64,000 bases of DNA from Lysinibacillus sphaericus OT4b.31 (GCF_000392615.1 NZ_KB933407.1:1-64000), one strand, 5' to 3'. Positions 17,768-26,556 are shown, counted from the stretch's first letter. The notes: generated by a model not told the origin, from the letters alone. Program-made: numbers and translations.

Positions 17768-19027
17768 ATGACAGCGTCAAATGATAATAAATGGATCGAT
17801 AAAAAAATATCTCGTCGTGACATGTTAAAGTTATCTGGCATCGGCGTAGCAGGAGTTGCTATCGGTGCTTCCGGCTTAGGCGGTGTTATGAAAGCAATGG
17901 GTTATGATGTGTTTGAACCTGTAGCGGATAGTACAACTGCTCAAAACAAAGTGGATTTTTATGGCGAGCATCAAGCCGGCATTATTACGCCTGTTCAAAC
18001 GCATATTTATTTTGCTTCGCTAGATGTTTTAGTAACGTCGAAGAAAGAGCTACAAGAGTTGTTCAAAAAATGGACACCTCTTGTTGTTCGTTTGATGAAT
18101 GGTGAATTAATGGTAGATTTAACAACGAATATCAGAGTGCCAACAGGGGATACAGGAGAGGCAGAAGGTTTAGATGCTGCCAATTTATCTATCACATTTG
18201 GCGTTGGCCCCTCTCTTTTCGAGAAGCTTGGCATGGCACATTTGAAACCGGCCGAATTAGTAGATTTACCGCACTTCCCAAAGGACCAGCTACAAAAAGA
18301 ATTTACTGGTGGTGATCTGTGTATTCAAGCGTGTGCAGATGATCCGCAAGTTGCGTTCCATGCTGTACGAAATTTAGTGCGTGCAGCTTCGGGCAAAGTG
18401 GAGATTAAATGGTCTCAGGCTGGCTTTAATTCATTTCCAGCAGGAGGAGGAACACCTCGTAATTTATTTGCCTTTAAGGATGGCACAGTAAATCCTGCTA
18501 TTACAGATGACAAAGATGTAAAGAAAGTTGTGTGGGTGGAAAAAGGCTGGTTGAAGGGAGGCTCGTATTTAGTAGCACGTAAAATTCAAATGCATCTTGA
18601 AACGTGGGATCGTACTTCATTGAAAGACCAGGAAGCAACGTTTGGTCGTTATCGTGACAGCGGTGCTGCATTCGGGAAAACAAAGGAATTTGAAGATTTC
18701 GATGTAGAGGCGAAGGACGACAAGGGCGAGTACGTTATGCCCGATACATCCCATGTCCATTTAGCAAGGAAATCAGGTGCTCGGATACTACGTCGGTCGT
18801 ATTCTTATGCTTCAGGTGTTATGTCCAATACAGGTGCCCATGATGCAGGACTATTATTTGTATCTTTCCAGAAAGACCCTGCTCAGTTTACAACAGTGCA
18901 AAATAGTTTAGGCCGCATGGATAAAATGAATGAATATATTACCCATCGAGGCAGTGCAGTATTTGCTTGCTTCCCTGGTGTACAAAAGGGGAGTTATTTA
19001 GGTGAAGCACTTTTTAACGCGCTGTAG
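17768..19027 (+). CDS. efeB: EfeB/YwbN Dyp-type haem peroxidase, Tat-exported
   Basis: A 419-residue Dyp-type peroxidase. The N terminus has a twin-arginine signal, SRRDMLKLSGIGVAGVAIGA. The GxxDG region is seen as FAFKDGTVNP near residue 235, with the proximal His region later (DTSHVHLARKSGARILRRS). In B. subtilis the equivalent YwbN is a Tat substrate that oxidises ferrous iron for EfeU uptake. The last 26 bases overlap efeU, implying coupling. Confidence 0.93.
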   Translation: MTASNDNKWIDKKISRRDMLKLSGIGVAGVAIGASGLGGVMKAMGYDVFEPVADSTTAQNKVDFYGEHQAGIITPVQTHIYFASLDVLVTSKKELQELFKKWTPLVVRLMNGELMVDLTTNIRVPTGDTGEAEGLDAANLSITFGVGPSLFEKLGMAHLKPAELVDLPHFPKDQLQKEFTGGDLCIQACADDPQVAFHAVRNLVRAASGKVEIKWSQAGFNSFPAGGGTPRNLFAFKDGTVNPAITDDKDVKKVVWVEKGWLKGGSYLVARKIQMHLETWDRTSLKDQEATFGRYRDSGAAFGKTKEFEDFDVEAKDDKGEYVMPDTSHVHLARKSGARILRRSYSYASGVMSNTGAHDAGLLFVSFQKDPAQFTTVQNSLGRMDKMNEYITHRGSAVFACFPGVQKGSYLGEALFNAL

Positions 19028-20720
19028 CATCATCCTTTGTTTGCTAGTTGTACTTGCAGTGCCAGTGCAAGCGGCGCAGTCTTATAGTCACTTATACATT
19101 TCTATTAGTGACGCCCTAATGAATACTAAGCAGGACAAGGAAGCAGAAGCAAAGCGTGCACTGGAACAATTTACAACTGACTGGGCTTCCGTAACATCTG
19201 AACAAACCGAAGCGAAAGAAAAGGTTGATACCATTCTAGCACAAGCAGTGGAATCGACATCCAAAGAAAAGCGTTTAGCGGCGTTATCTGCCTTATCGAA
19301 TGCCTTACGTTCATTAGAAAAGTTAGAAAACCCAGTGGATGAAGCGGCACAGCGAGCGGAATTCGGTACAAAATTCAAACCTATTATGATAGAGTTTGAG
19401 AAAGCCTTAGCTAGTGGTGACATCACGGCAATCGACGCGGCTTACAAGGAATTCAATATTAAATGGAATAAACATGAACGACCTGTTCGTGAGCAAAGTA
19501 TTGCTATGTATGGACAAATCGAAACGCAGATGGCTTTCTTACGTATTACGATTTCCTCAGAGGAGCCGGATATCGCAGAAATGCAATCACAATATGCCGA
19601 TCTAAAGCAAACGATTGAGGATTTTGTTGCGGGTGAGGAAACTGCACAAGTTGTAGAGGGTGAGTATTCGCTCGCAACATTAATTGCCTATATTGATGAG
19701 GCAAATGATTTCATTGATGCAGGTGACTATAAGGCCGCATCCGATAAAATTCGTGAATTCATTACAATTTGGCCAAGCGTGGAAATTGAAATTTCAACTC
19801 GAAATAGTAGTCTCTATACGAAAATCGAAAGTGATATGCCAATACTTGTTAGTGACTTATTGAAAAGTCAAGTCGATGAAGAAAGTGTTAAAAGTAAGCT
19901 GAATAAATTCCGTACTGAAATAGAGCTGATACAAGGTGATACAGACTATACGTTGTGGGATTCAGCGTTAATTTTGCTACGTGAGGGCTTAGAGGCACTG
20001 CTCATCATTTTAGCATTAGTGTCATTTTTAAATAAATCCGGTCAATCAGCCATGCGTAAATGGATTTATGTCGGGGCGTTTGTTGGGGTATTACTTTCGG
20101 CAGTAGCAGCTATTTTAATGTCAACGATCTTTAACTCTGCAACGGTTGATGCGAATCGTGAAATGATGGAAGGCTATGTCGGTCTACTTGCTGCTGCAAT
20201 GATGATCGGTGTTGGTATTTGGCTTCATAGTAAAGCAAGCGTAACAAGCTGGAATCGTTATATTTCGAAACAAATGGGCAATGCCATTTCTAGTGGTTCG
20301 GTCTTTGCTATGGCTTCTGTCAGCTTCTTATCGGTGTTCCGTGAAGGAGCAGAAACATTGGTATTCTATGCAGGAATTGCACCTAAAATGGAAACATCTC
20401 AGTTTGTGCTAGGTATTGTGGTGGCAATTGTTATCTTAGCGATTATAGCCGTTGTGTTATTTAAGGCGAGTGGCAAAATTGCCATCCATAAGTTCTTTGC
20501 CGTGGCAACGGTGTTAATTTATGTCTTGGCATTTAAAATTATTGGTGTTAGTCTGCATACCTTACAATTGACGAATAAAATTTCTACAACAATTGTGGAT
20601 GGTCTACCAGTTGTTAGCTTCATAGGCTTCTATCCAACGGTGGAAACAATGATTGGACAAGCGATTTTACTTGTTTTAGTTATTGTGACGATCATATATA
20701 AGAAGAAACCAAGGAAATAA
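19002..20720 (+). CDS. efeU: EfeU/FTR1 iron permease with extracytoplasmic N-terminal domain
   Basis: A 572-residue protein. A signal peptide (IILCLLVVLAVPVQAAQ) is followed by a helical extracytoplasmic region of about 300 residues and then a seven-helix FTR1 domain. Both REGxE iron-translocation motifs are present: LREGLEALLIIL near 327 and FREGAETLVFYAG near 447. Start is GTG at 19002, inside efeB, behind AGGGGAG. It completes the ferrous-oxidation and ferric-permeation pathway and is closed by a strong terminator. Confidence 0.92.
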   Translation: MKHFLTRCSIILCLLVVLAVPVQAAQSYSHLYISISDALMNTKQDKEAEAKRALEQFTTDWASVTSEQTEAKEKVDTILAQAVESTSKEKRLAALSALSNALRSLEKLENPVDEAAQRAEFGTKFKPIMIEFEKALASGDITAIDAAYKEFNIKWNKHERPVREQSIAMYGQIETQMAFLRITISSEEPDIAEMQSQYADLKQTIEDFVAGEETAQVVEGEYSLATLIAYIDEANDFIDAGDYKAASDKIREFITIWPSVEIEISTRNSSLYTKIESDMPILVSDLLKSQVDEESVKSKLNKFRTEIELIQGDTDYTLWDSALILLREGLEALLIILALVSFLNKSGQSAMRKWIYVGAFVGVLLSAVAAILMSTIFNSATVDANREMMEGYVGLLAAAMMIGVGIWLHSKASVTSWNRYISKQMGNAISSGSVFAMASVSFLSVFREGAETLVFYAGIAPKMETSQFVLGIVVAIVILAIIAVVLFKASGKIAIHKFFAVATVLIYVLAFKIIGVSLHTLQLTNKISTTIVDGLPVVSFIGFYPTVETMIGQAILLVLVIVTIIYKKKPRK

Positions 20721-20723
20721 CGA

Positions 20724-20758
20724 AAAGCTGTGGCCTCAAAACCACAGCTTTTTTTTTA
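20724..20758 (+). terminator. Terminator of the efe operon
   Basis: Perfect stem AAAGCTGTGG / CCACAGCTTT with an 8-nt loop and a run of T. Confidence 0.9.
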
Positions 20759-20971
20759 TGGAAAGGCTCTTCACGATGTTCGCTCGGGTTTTCAAGAAGT
20801 GAGTGAAAACAAGCAATGTATAAAAAGAACTCTCTACGATTCAAGTAAGTCAAATGCTAGCATAACAAGGATTTTAGGGGATAATTATCGAAATAATATT
20901 GAAACTGAGCAAACGGAAAGTTGCTCTTACTTTTTGAATAATAGGGCTGAGCTTGTTGAGGGAAGTGTCAA

Positions 20972-21301
20972 ATGAAAAATTTTTTGATTGTTACGTAGTC
21001 GTTGCGTTACTTGCGCCATTTTGTACAGTCTATATCAAAAAACAAATATGAAAAAAGAATCGAAAACTATTTGATAGAAGACATGTCTTATCAGAAGAAA
21101 GCTAGACAGTCTATTGAATGCAAATGGTACCTTGCAGGGCTTCCAAGTTATTGGATAAACGTTATTTTTTCGGATGAACCATATGTCGTCTATGTTTATT
21201 TTGTTCATGATAAAGACCATGTAGGGCAATTTGAGCATTACACAATTGATGGCACAACTCTTACGACAGAACAATTAAAACACTTTAAGCCTTACGAATA
21301 A
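20972..21301 (+). pseudogene. DUF3139-like membrane-anchored protein, frameshifted
   Basis: ATG at 20972 (GAGGGAAG upstream) starts MKNFLIV and meets TAG at 20996. Shifting frame at about 20995 gives VVVALLAPFCTVYIKK, a membrane helix, and shifting back at about 21047 within a run of A continues KYEKRIENYLIEDM to the TAA at 21299. The restored 109-residue product has the layout of DUF3139 proteins: an N-terminal helix and a small domain with FSDEPYVVYVYF. The two changes cancel, leaving the C-terminal 80 residues undamaged. Sequencing error is possible. Confidence 0.6.
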
Positions 21302-21400
21302 ATTTGGGTTATTAGAAATGAAAGCGTATGTGAGCATGAAAGCTTGAATACGCTTATTAATTAATAGCTGTGAAAAATGCATTGTAGGTTGAAGCGATGT

Positions 21401-21550
21401 TTACCCCGCACGAACAGTTAGTAAGACGCTCACCTCAAGTGGGAAGGTGAACATTAAGTAGGTGGTCGATGTACTGACCGTAAAAGCCCAATTGCTCCAA
21501 CTACCAATCAGTGGGGCCAAAGAAAATCCCTACTGATTGAAGTTTCACTT
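21401..21550 (+). repeat. Structured ~150-nt repeat, copy 1
   Basis: About 150 nt sharing order and words with copies 2 and 3: CCGC, AACAGTTAGTAAGACG, CACCTCAAGTGG, ACTGACCGTAAAAGCCC, and a 3' hairpin AATCAGTGGGG / CCCTACTGATT (21506-21538) before GAAGTTTCACTT. The first long-range stem is weaker here than in the other copies. It ends three bases from the stop codon of the leftward pentapeptide gene. Confidence 0.8.
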
Positions 21551-21552
21551 CA

Positions 21553-22419
21553 CTAATCGTTCCAATGAGAGGGTCGCTTCAAATGACCGGGCAATATTGT
21601 TTTGCTATTGCCTTTAGCAGAGTTAATTTGCATTTGCGTAAGAAACATACTTGTAGATAGATTTGCACCGCTTAACTCGGCATCTCGTAAATCTGCACCA
21701 ATAAAATCGACGCCTCGTAAATCCGTATTTTGCAAATTCGCGGCAATTAGATAGGCTCCTCGAAGGTCAGTCGCTGTCAAATTTTTGCCCTTGAGGTTTT
21801 TCCCAACCCAATCGACCCCTCTAAAATTGTATTTTCGCTTATTTTTATCTTCACAAGCCTTAGCCATTACGCCAAGCCGTATTTGTTCACTTGTTGCTAA
21901 AAGCAATGCATTGACGGGCATTCGGTATTTCATAATATCAATGACTAACAGTGTATCAGCATCTTGCCTTGTTAGTTGCTGTAGTTGCGCTAATTGGCTG
22001 TTTAGTTTTTCAGATAAGGAACTTGATACCTCATAAGACAATGCCTCTGCCAAATACGCAATCATTTCATATAACTGTTCCATAATTGGAAATACACGAA
22101 ACATTTTTGCGGCAACTTGCGGGTTTTTTCGCCAGTCTTGTCCACCAAATGTAGTTTGAGAAACCATTTGTCCAGCGCCTAAACAATCAAATACGGTACA
22201 ACCCTTAAAGCCTTTTTCTCTTAGACTACTGTGAATGTGACAGCTATAATCTGCCTGCAAATTTTGGCAAGGTGTGCCCGCTGCCTTATTCATGGCAAAA
22301 TCACTAGATGCCACAATATTGAGCGCCGTGCAACAAAGGCCAAAGCAGTTCTGACAATCTGCTTGTAAGCTCTCTCTCATCTTTTTCGCTGTGTTACCTT
22401 TAATTTTTTCGCCAAACAT
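21553..22419 (-). CDS. Pentapeptide-repeat protein with Cys-rich N-terminal domain
   Basis: A 288-residue protein. The N-terminal part is Cys-rich (CQNCFGLCC, CQNLQADYSC, KGCTVFDCLG), suggesting a metal site. The C-terminal third has pentapeptide repeats of the A(D/N)LxG form (LTATDLRGAY, ANLQNTDLRGVDFIGADLRD), which fold as a right-handed beta helix. The function of this combination is unknown. AGAGGGGA precedes the ATG. Copies of a ~150-nt repeat lie on both sides. Confidence 0.88.
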   Translation of the reverse strand: MFGEKIKGNTAKKMRESLQADCQNCFGLCCTALNIVASSDFAMNKAAGTPCQNLQADYSCHIHSSLREKGFKGCTVFDCLGAGQMVSQTTFGGQDWRKNPQVAAKMFRVFPIMEQLYEMIAYLAEALSYEVSSSLSEKLNSQLAQLQQLTRQDADTLLVIDIMKYRMPVNALLLATSEQIRLGVMAKACEDKNKRKYNFRGVDWVGKNLKGKNLTATDLRGAYLIAANLQNTDLRGVDFIGADLRDAELSGANLSTSMFLTQMQINSAKGNSKTILPGHLKRPSHWND

Positions 22420-22525
22420 AATTGTTTCCCCTCTTAACGAATAACTGAAAATAGGATGCTATTTTTATTTAATTTTACATGACTTTTATTAAAATAACTA
22501 AAATTTATGCTGTCAAAAATGAAAT

Positions 22526-22676
22526 TTATCCCGCAATAACGGTCAGTAAGACGCCCACCTCAAGTGGAAAGATGAGAACGAATCAACTAGGTGGTCTATC
22601 AACTGACCGTAAAAGCCCGATTGGTTCAACTAACAATCAGTGGGATGAAGAAAAACCCCACTGATTGAAGTTTCAC
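22526..22676 (+). repeat. Structured ~150-nt repeat, copy 2
   Basis: Starts TTTATCCCGCAATAACGG. Predicted pairings are ACGGTCAGT (22539-22547) with ACTGACCGT (22602-22610); inside it CCACCT with AGGTGG and CTCA with TGAG; and a 3' hairpin AATCAGTGGG with CCCACTGATT (22635-22666). It abuts copy 3 directly, with an exact 152-nt offset. Confidence 0.88.
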
Positions 22677-22834
22677 TTTATCCCGCAATAACGGTCAGTA
22701 AGACGTCCACCTCAAGTGGAAAGATGAGAACGAATCAACTAGGTGGTCGATCAACTGACCGTAAAAGCCCGATTGGTTCAACTAACAATCAGTGGGGATG
22801 AAGAAAACCCCCACTGATTGAAGTTTCACTTTAT
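22677..22834 (+). repeat. Structured ~150-nt repeat, copy 3
   Basis: Nearly identical to copy 2 with a few substitutions and a slightly longer 3' hairpin (CAATCAGTGGGG with CCCCACTGATTG). The differences mostly fall in loops or keep the stems. It ends shortly before the padR promoter. Confidence 0.88.
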
Positions 22835-22847
22835 GCCAATGTTTAAT

Positions 22848-22906
22848 TTGAAATAATATGTCGCGCTGTGATATAGTCGAGATACGATATAGTCACAGTG
22901 CGACAT
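22848..22906 (+). promoter_or_regulatory. padR promoter with long palindromic operator
   Basis: ATGTCGCGCTGTGA (22858-22871) and TCACAGTGCGACAT (22893-22906) are inverted repeats matching at 13 of 14 positions, 21 bp apart. A promoter TTGAAA (22848-22853), 18-bp spacer, TATAGT (22872-22877) is interleaved with the left arm. A direct repeat GATATAGTC lies between the arms. This fits autoregulation by the PadR protein encoded next. Confidence 0.75.
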
Positions 22907-22921
22907 ATGGAGGTAAACAAA

Positions 22922-23245
22922 TTGGAAAAGTTATTAAAAAAATATGTACCGATGACTGAAACCGCATTTTATATATTATTATCTCTTACAGAGCCACGTC
23001 ATGGGTATGGCATTATCAAACGCGTAGAAGAATTAACGAACGGTCGTATAAAGCTTGGCTCAGGCACCATATACGGTACGCTAACTAAAATGCAACAGGA
23101 TGGAATGATTTCAGTCTTTGCGGATGAACGTAGAAAAACCATCTATGAAGTAACGGCAATTGGCAAGCAAGTGATGCAGGCTGAAATGATGCGTTTAAAG
23201 GAAGTACATGCGCATGTATTACGCTTTGAGGGGGATTTTAGGTGA
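22922..23245 (+). CDS. PadR-family transcriptional regulator
   Basis: A 107-residue winged-helix protein with the PadR pattern MTETAFYILLSLTEPRHGYG, GSGTIYGTLTKMQQDG and the wing RKTIYEVTAIGKQV. It starts with TTG at 22922, 7 nt after GGAGGT; the frame is open upstream to 22898, but that start would overlap the operator. The stop overlaps the next start by 4 nt. Confidence 0.92.
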   Translation: MEKLLKKYVPMTETAFYILLSLTEPRHGYGIIKRVEELTNGRIKLGSGTIYGTLTKMQQDGMISVFADERRKTIYEVTAIGKQVMQAEMMRLKEVHAHVLRFEGDFR

Positions 23246-24348
23246 AGAGGATGAAATGGCTGTGGAGCTATGAGATTGATAAAACTGAAAAATGGCTAAC
23301 GGATATGGCGAGCCGGGGCTATCATTTGCGTGATTTTAATGCGGTGACACGTATGTTTACCTTTGAAGAGGGGGAACCAAGAGCAGTAGCATATGCGATT
23401 CGTTTGGATAAAAATATGTTACCCAATGCTTTGGAACAGGCGGGATGGCAGATAGTAGCGTCTTCGAGTCGATGGCAATTTGTAAAAAATGAGCAAACGA
23501 CCGAGGCTCCTGTCTATCCATCTCGGGAAACCATTGTAAAACGAGCTAGAATGCATACGTATTTATTTATCCTATTAGGCATATTTTTTGTTACAGCACA
23601 GTTGAATATAATTTTAATAACTGCAATCATGTCAAATGTGATTGGCGGTATAAACTGGTGGTCGATTGCTATACCTCTTGCTATTATTACACTTTTTATT
23701 TGCTTATCAATTTATGTGTATAGGGCATACCGAAAGTTTGAAAAGCAAGAAATGGATATGACTGTTCCTGACATAGGCAGCGGGCGAAAGGTGCGGAAAA
23801 TGAAACTTGGCTGGATGTATTTGCCGCTGCAAACGAAGGAATGGCTCGAGGAACAAGCACGACTTGGATTAGAGTTAGAACGTGTGACTACAGCTATTTT
23901 TACATTTCGTGAAACGGGAAGCAAATGCATTGCTTATGAAGTTAGCTTTGAGCCAAAGGTTGATAGTAGCTTCTTTACCATTCATAAGGAAATGGGCTGG
24001 CAGTTAAAGTTTGCATCCAACATCACATGGCTCCATTATTCGATTTGGGCAATGCCATATGAAAAAGGAGAGAATACACCGGCATTGACCTATGATCCTA
24101 AAGAGAAGATTCGTGGTATGAAAAAAGCATTATATATGAGCGCAGGCATCGGGGGTTATTTGCTACTATTTCTTGGTTTTTCTTTATATACGAATTTTTA
24201 TAGAATGGCAGACTCCTTTTTTGAATGGTCGATTGACGGTGTATTACGTGTGCTGTTAATTTTATGTGTGGCATTATGGGCAACAATACTTTCTAGAACA
24301 ATAATTGGCTATTTTAAAGAATTGAAAATGATCAAAGCAGGACTGTAA
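23242..24348 (+). CDS. DUF2812 membrane protein
   Basis: A 368-residue protein with two copies of the DUF2812 motif: IDKTEKWLTDMASRGYHL near the N terminus, and LPLQTKEWLEEQARLGLELE near residue 195. Each soluble module is followed by two membrane segments (about 95-155 and 295-355). PadR-DUF2812 pairs are a recurrent arrangement in Bacillota; function is unknown, although the pairing suggests a membrane or stress response. The GTG start overlaps the padR stop. Confidence 0.9.
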   Translation: MKRMKWLWSYEIDKTEKWLTDMASRGYHLRDFNAVTRMFTFEEGEPRAVAYAIRLDKNMLPNALEQAGWQIVASSSRWQFVKNEQTTEAPVYPSRETIVKRARMHTYLFILLGIFFVTAQLNIILITAIMSNVIGGINWWSIAIPLAIITLFICLSIYVYRAYRKFEKQEMDMTVPDIGSGRKVRKMKLGWMYLPLQTKEWLEEQARLGLELERVTTAIFTFRETGSKCIAYEVSFEPKVDSSFFTIHKEMGWQLKFASNITWLHYSIWAMPYEKGENTPALTYDPKEKIRGMKKALYMSAGIGGYLLLFLGFSLYTNFYRMADSFFEWSIDGVLRVLLILCVALWATILSRTIIGYFKELKMIKAGL

Positions 24349-24377
24349 ATAGGGAATATAGAGGAAAGAGTGATGGG

Positions 24378-25235
24378 ATGCTACAGGTCAATGTGGAGAA
24401 TGCGAGTTTAATATTAGAGGGAGGTACGTTTCGCACGTTGTTTACATCGGGCGTTCTAGATGCCTTTTTAGAGCATGACATTATGATGCCTTATGTCGTA
24501 GCAATTTCGGCAGGCGCCATCAATGCATGCTCTTATGTATCACAGCAAAAGGAACGTTCCTTACGTGTATTGATGGATTATCGTCATGATAAGCGTTATA
24601 TGGGCTTGAAAAATTTTCTCAAAGAGAAGAGTCTATTTGGCTTAGATTTTGCTTATAATGTGATTCCTAATCAGTTAGATATTTTTGATTGGGCGACGTA
24701 CCAGCAATATCAAGGGAAATTACTTTTTGGTGTAACGAATGCAACGACGGGGCAAGTGGAGTATATGGATGCTCGTGAAATGGATCGACAATGTACGATG
24801 TTGCGTGCTACTTGTGCCATTCCCATCCTATTTCCGGAAATAAAATTAAATGATACTGCCTATTATGATGGTGGATTAGCAGAGCCTATACCGATTCAGC
24901 ATGGTATTGAGAGAGGCTTTGATAAACATGTGCTTGTGTTAACGCGACCAAAGGGTTATCGAAAAAAGCTAGATAGGCAAAGCAAGTGGGCAATGCGATT
25001 GCTTGCGAAACGTTATCCTAATTTAGTGAAAAGTATGGAGAAGCGGGCTGATCATTATAATGCCTCATTGGCGCGCTGTGAGCAGCTAGAGGAGGAAGGT
25101 CGGGCATTTATATTTCGACCTACTGAAGCATTAAATAGCTTTGAGAAAGATACTACACAAATGCGTTCCAATTATGAAATGGGTTATGAACAAGCTTTGC
25201 AGCAAATGGCAGCACTGAAGCAATTTTTAAAATAA
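24378..25235 (+). CDS. Patatin-like phospholipase
   Basis: A 285-residue patatin-family protein. The anion-hole segment is LEGGTFRTLFTSGVLDAF, the nucleophile elbow is VVAISAGAINA with Ser about residue 51, and the catalytic Asp lies in YYDGGLAEPIPI. The first Gly of GxSxG is Ala here. It lies 29 nt after the DUF2812 gene and may be cotranscribed with it. No signal peptide or membrane helix is evident. Lipid acyl hydrolysis is inferred from the family. Confidence 0.88.
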   Translation: MLQVNVENASLILEGGTFRTLFTSGVLDAFLEHDIMMPYVVAISAGAINACSYVSQQKERSLRVLMDYRHDKRYMGLKNFLKEKSLFGLDFAYNVIPNQLDIFDWATYQQYQGKLLFGVTNATTGQVEYMDAREMDRQCTMLRATCAIPILFPEIKLNDTAYYDGGLAEPIPIQHGIERGFDKHVLVLTRPKGYRKKLDRQSKWAMRLLAKRYPNLVKSMEKRADHYNASLARCEQLEEEGRAFIFRPTEALNSFEKDTTQMRSNYEMGYEQALQQMAALKQFLK

Positions 25236-25302
25236 CGGTTGCCATGTACTAACAGCAAGTAAATGTCAACTTGCCTATTTCAAATGCCATAGTAAAGGGT
25301 CG

Positions 25303-25343
25303 AAGGAAGAGCACTGTTTTTTAGGCTCTTCCTTTTTCCTTTC
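25303..25343 (+). terminator. Terminator before the GntR-ABC operon
   Basis: Stem AAGGAAGAGC / GCTCTTCCTT with a 12-nt loop, then T-rich sequence. Confidence 0.8.
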
Positions 25344-25351
25344 TTTGGCTA

Positions 25352-25399
25352 TTGCAAATTATTTCGTCATAGTGTAATATGTTTCTAGTACACTATGAC
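25352..25399 (+). promoter_or_regulatory. Promoter and operator of the GntR-controlled ABC operon
   Basis: TTGCAA (25352-25357), 17-bp spacer and TAATAT (25375-25380) form a promoter. A perfect inverted repeat GTCATAGTGTA (25366-25376) and TACACTATGAC (25389-25399), 12 bp apart, overlaps it. This is the expected operator for the YtrA-type GntR regulator encoded in the operon. Confidence 0.8.
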
Positions 25400-25413
25400 A
25401 CGAGGTGTTTTCA

Positions 25414-26193
25414 TTGAAAAAATTTTCAGGTCTGATGAAGAAGGAATGGGTACTTTATAGAGGGAGGCTTTTTTTCACAATCATTGGAGGCCTTGCGCTT
25501 TCGCTCGTAGTTCCCTATTTATTGCTACGTCTTGGAGACGGTTTTACAACGGCGCATCAACAATTATTCTTTCTCTTCACGATACTTGTATTAATGCTGG
25601 GTAACTTTTATGCCGTATTACAGTTTTTCACGAGTATGCTTTTTGATTTAAAGGCGAAAGAAATGTGGCTCCATTCAACGAGTTCCATAGCGCAACTGGT
25701 TGGTGTAAAAATTATTTTCACATTAACCGGGTATGCAATATTCAATCTACTCTTTACGTCGCTCGCGCTTTATTTTGTAAGAGAAAATTATGTGGCAACT
25801 TTTGGGGAAGTCCTATTGTTACTGTTCCTCATTGTAGGAATGATTGTGATGTTCCAATTTGTTTTGTTTGTGATACTCCTACTCTTCTTAGCATTTTATC
25901 TACAAATGAAGCATTTTATAGGCCGTTTTGCCATCGTTATTGCCATTCCTGCGTTTTTCTTGAGTATGGATGTATGGTTCCGATTTACAGAGAGTGAATT
26001 TTATGATAAAATCTTCCAGTTCGGTGAAATTCGAATTAGTCGATTGGAACAATATTTACCAAAAGCTGAAGTGCCAACCATGCAAATTGAACTGGGCTCG
26101 TTGTACTTTGTGGAAGAATTCTTTTTTATCATCGTACTTGCACTCCTTTTTATCGTAGCGACAAAGTGGCTTGAGAAGGTGGTATTGCGATGA
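25414..26193 (+). CDS. Membrane protein of the GntR-ABC operon
   Basis: A 259-residue protein with about six hydrophobic segments, starting LKKFSGLMKKEWVLYRG, the typical ABC-2 permease opening in which a cytoplasmic helix with KKEW precedes the first membrane span. The TTG at 25414 is preferred because GAGGTG lies 6 nt upstream; a GTG three codons earlier is also in frame. It ends overlapping the GntR start by 4 nt. It probably acts with the ABC ATPase at 26557. Confidence 0.82.
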   Translation: MKKFSGLMKKEWVLYRGRLFFTIIGGLALSLVVPYLLLRLGDGFTTAHQQLFFLFTILVLMLGNFYAVLQFFTSMLFDLKAKEMWLHSTSSIAQLVGVKIIFTLTGYAIFNLLFTSLALYFVRENYVATFGEVLLLLFLIVGMIVMFQFVLFVILLLFLAFYLQMKHFIGRFAIVIAIPAFFLSMDVWFRFTESEFYDKIFQFGEIRISRLEQYLPKAEVPTMQIELGSLYFVEEFFFIIVLALLFIVATKWLEKVVLR

Positions 26194-26546
26194 CATTGGA
26201 TTTTTCGCGTGACAAACCAATTTATAGCCAGCTCGTAGATCGTATATGTGGTGATATTCTGAAAGGGAAGTTATTACTTGGGGACCGACTGCCTTCTGTT
26301 CGAGAATATGCTGTGGAAACGGGCGTGAATGTTAATACCGTACAACGTGTGTATAAGGAGTTGGAAGCGATGGATTTAACGGAAACTAAACGCGGTCAGG
26401 GGACATTTATTACAACCAATGAAGAGCGAATAGTAGAACTACGAGAAGATATGAAAAATTTATTAGCACAAAATTTTTTGATTTCCATTGAAGCACTTGG
26501 GTTTTCAAGGGAAGAAATGCTCGTTGTTTTACAAAAGAAATCGTGA
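26190..26546 (+). CDS. GntR-family regulator, YtrA type
   Basis: A 118-residue short GntR regulator. The DNA-binding domain reads PIYSQLVDRICGDILKGKL, LPSVREYAVETGVNVNTVQR and GTFIT. The C terminus is only a short helical dimerisation tail, as in the YtrA subfamily, which usually represses ABC operons of cell-envelope stress. The perfect palindrome at 25366-25399 is its likely operator. Confidence 0.9.
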   Translation: MTLDFSRDKPIYSQLVDRICGDILKGKLLLGDRLPSVREYAVETGVNVNTVQRVYKELEAMDLTETKRGQGTFITTNEERIVELREDMKNLLAQNFLISIEALGFSREEMLVVLQKKS

Positions 26547-26556
26547 GGTGAAATAA

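Noticed and set aside
20730-20975. Open frame starting in the efe terminator
   Set aside because: The start lies in the terminator stem, there is no ribosome site and no recognisable product.
22479-22664. 61-codon frame across repeat copy 2
   Set aside because: It is the structured repeat translated; copies 1 and 3 do not keep the frame.
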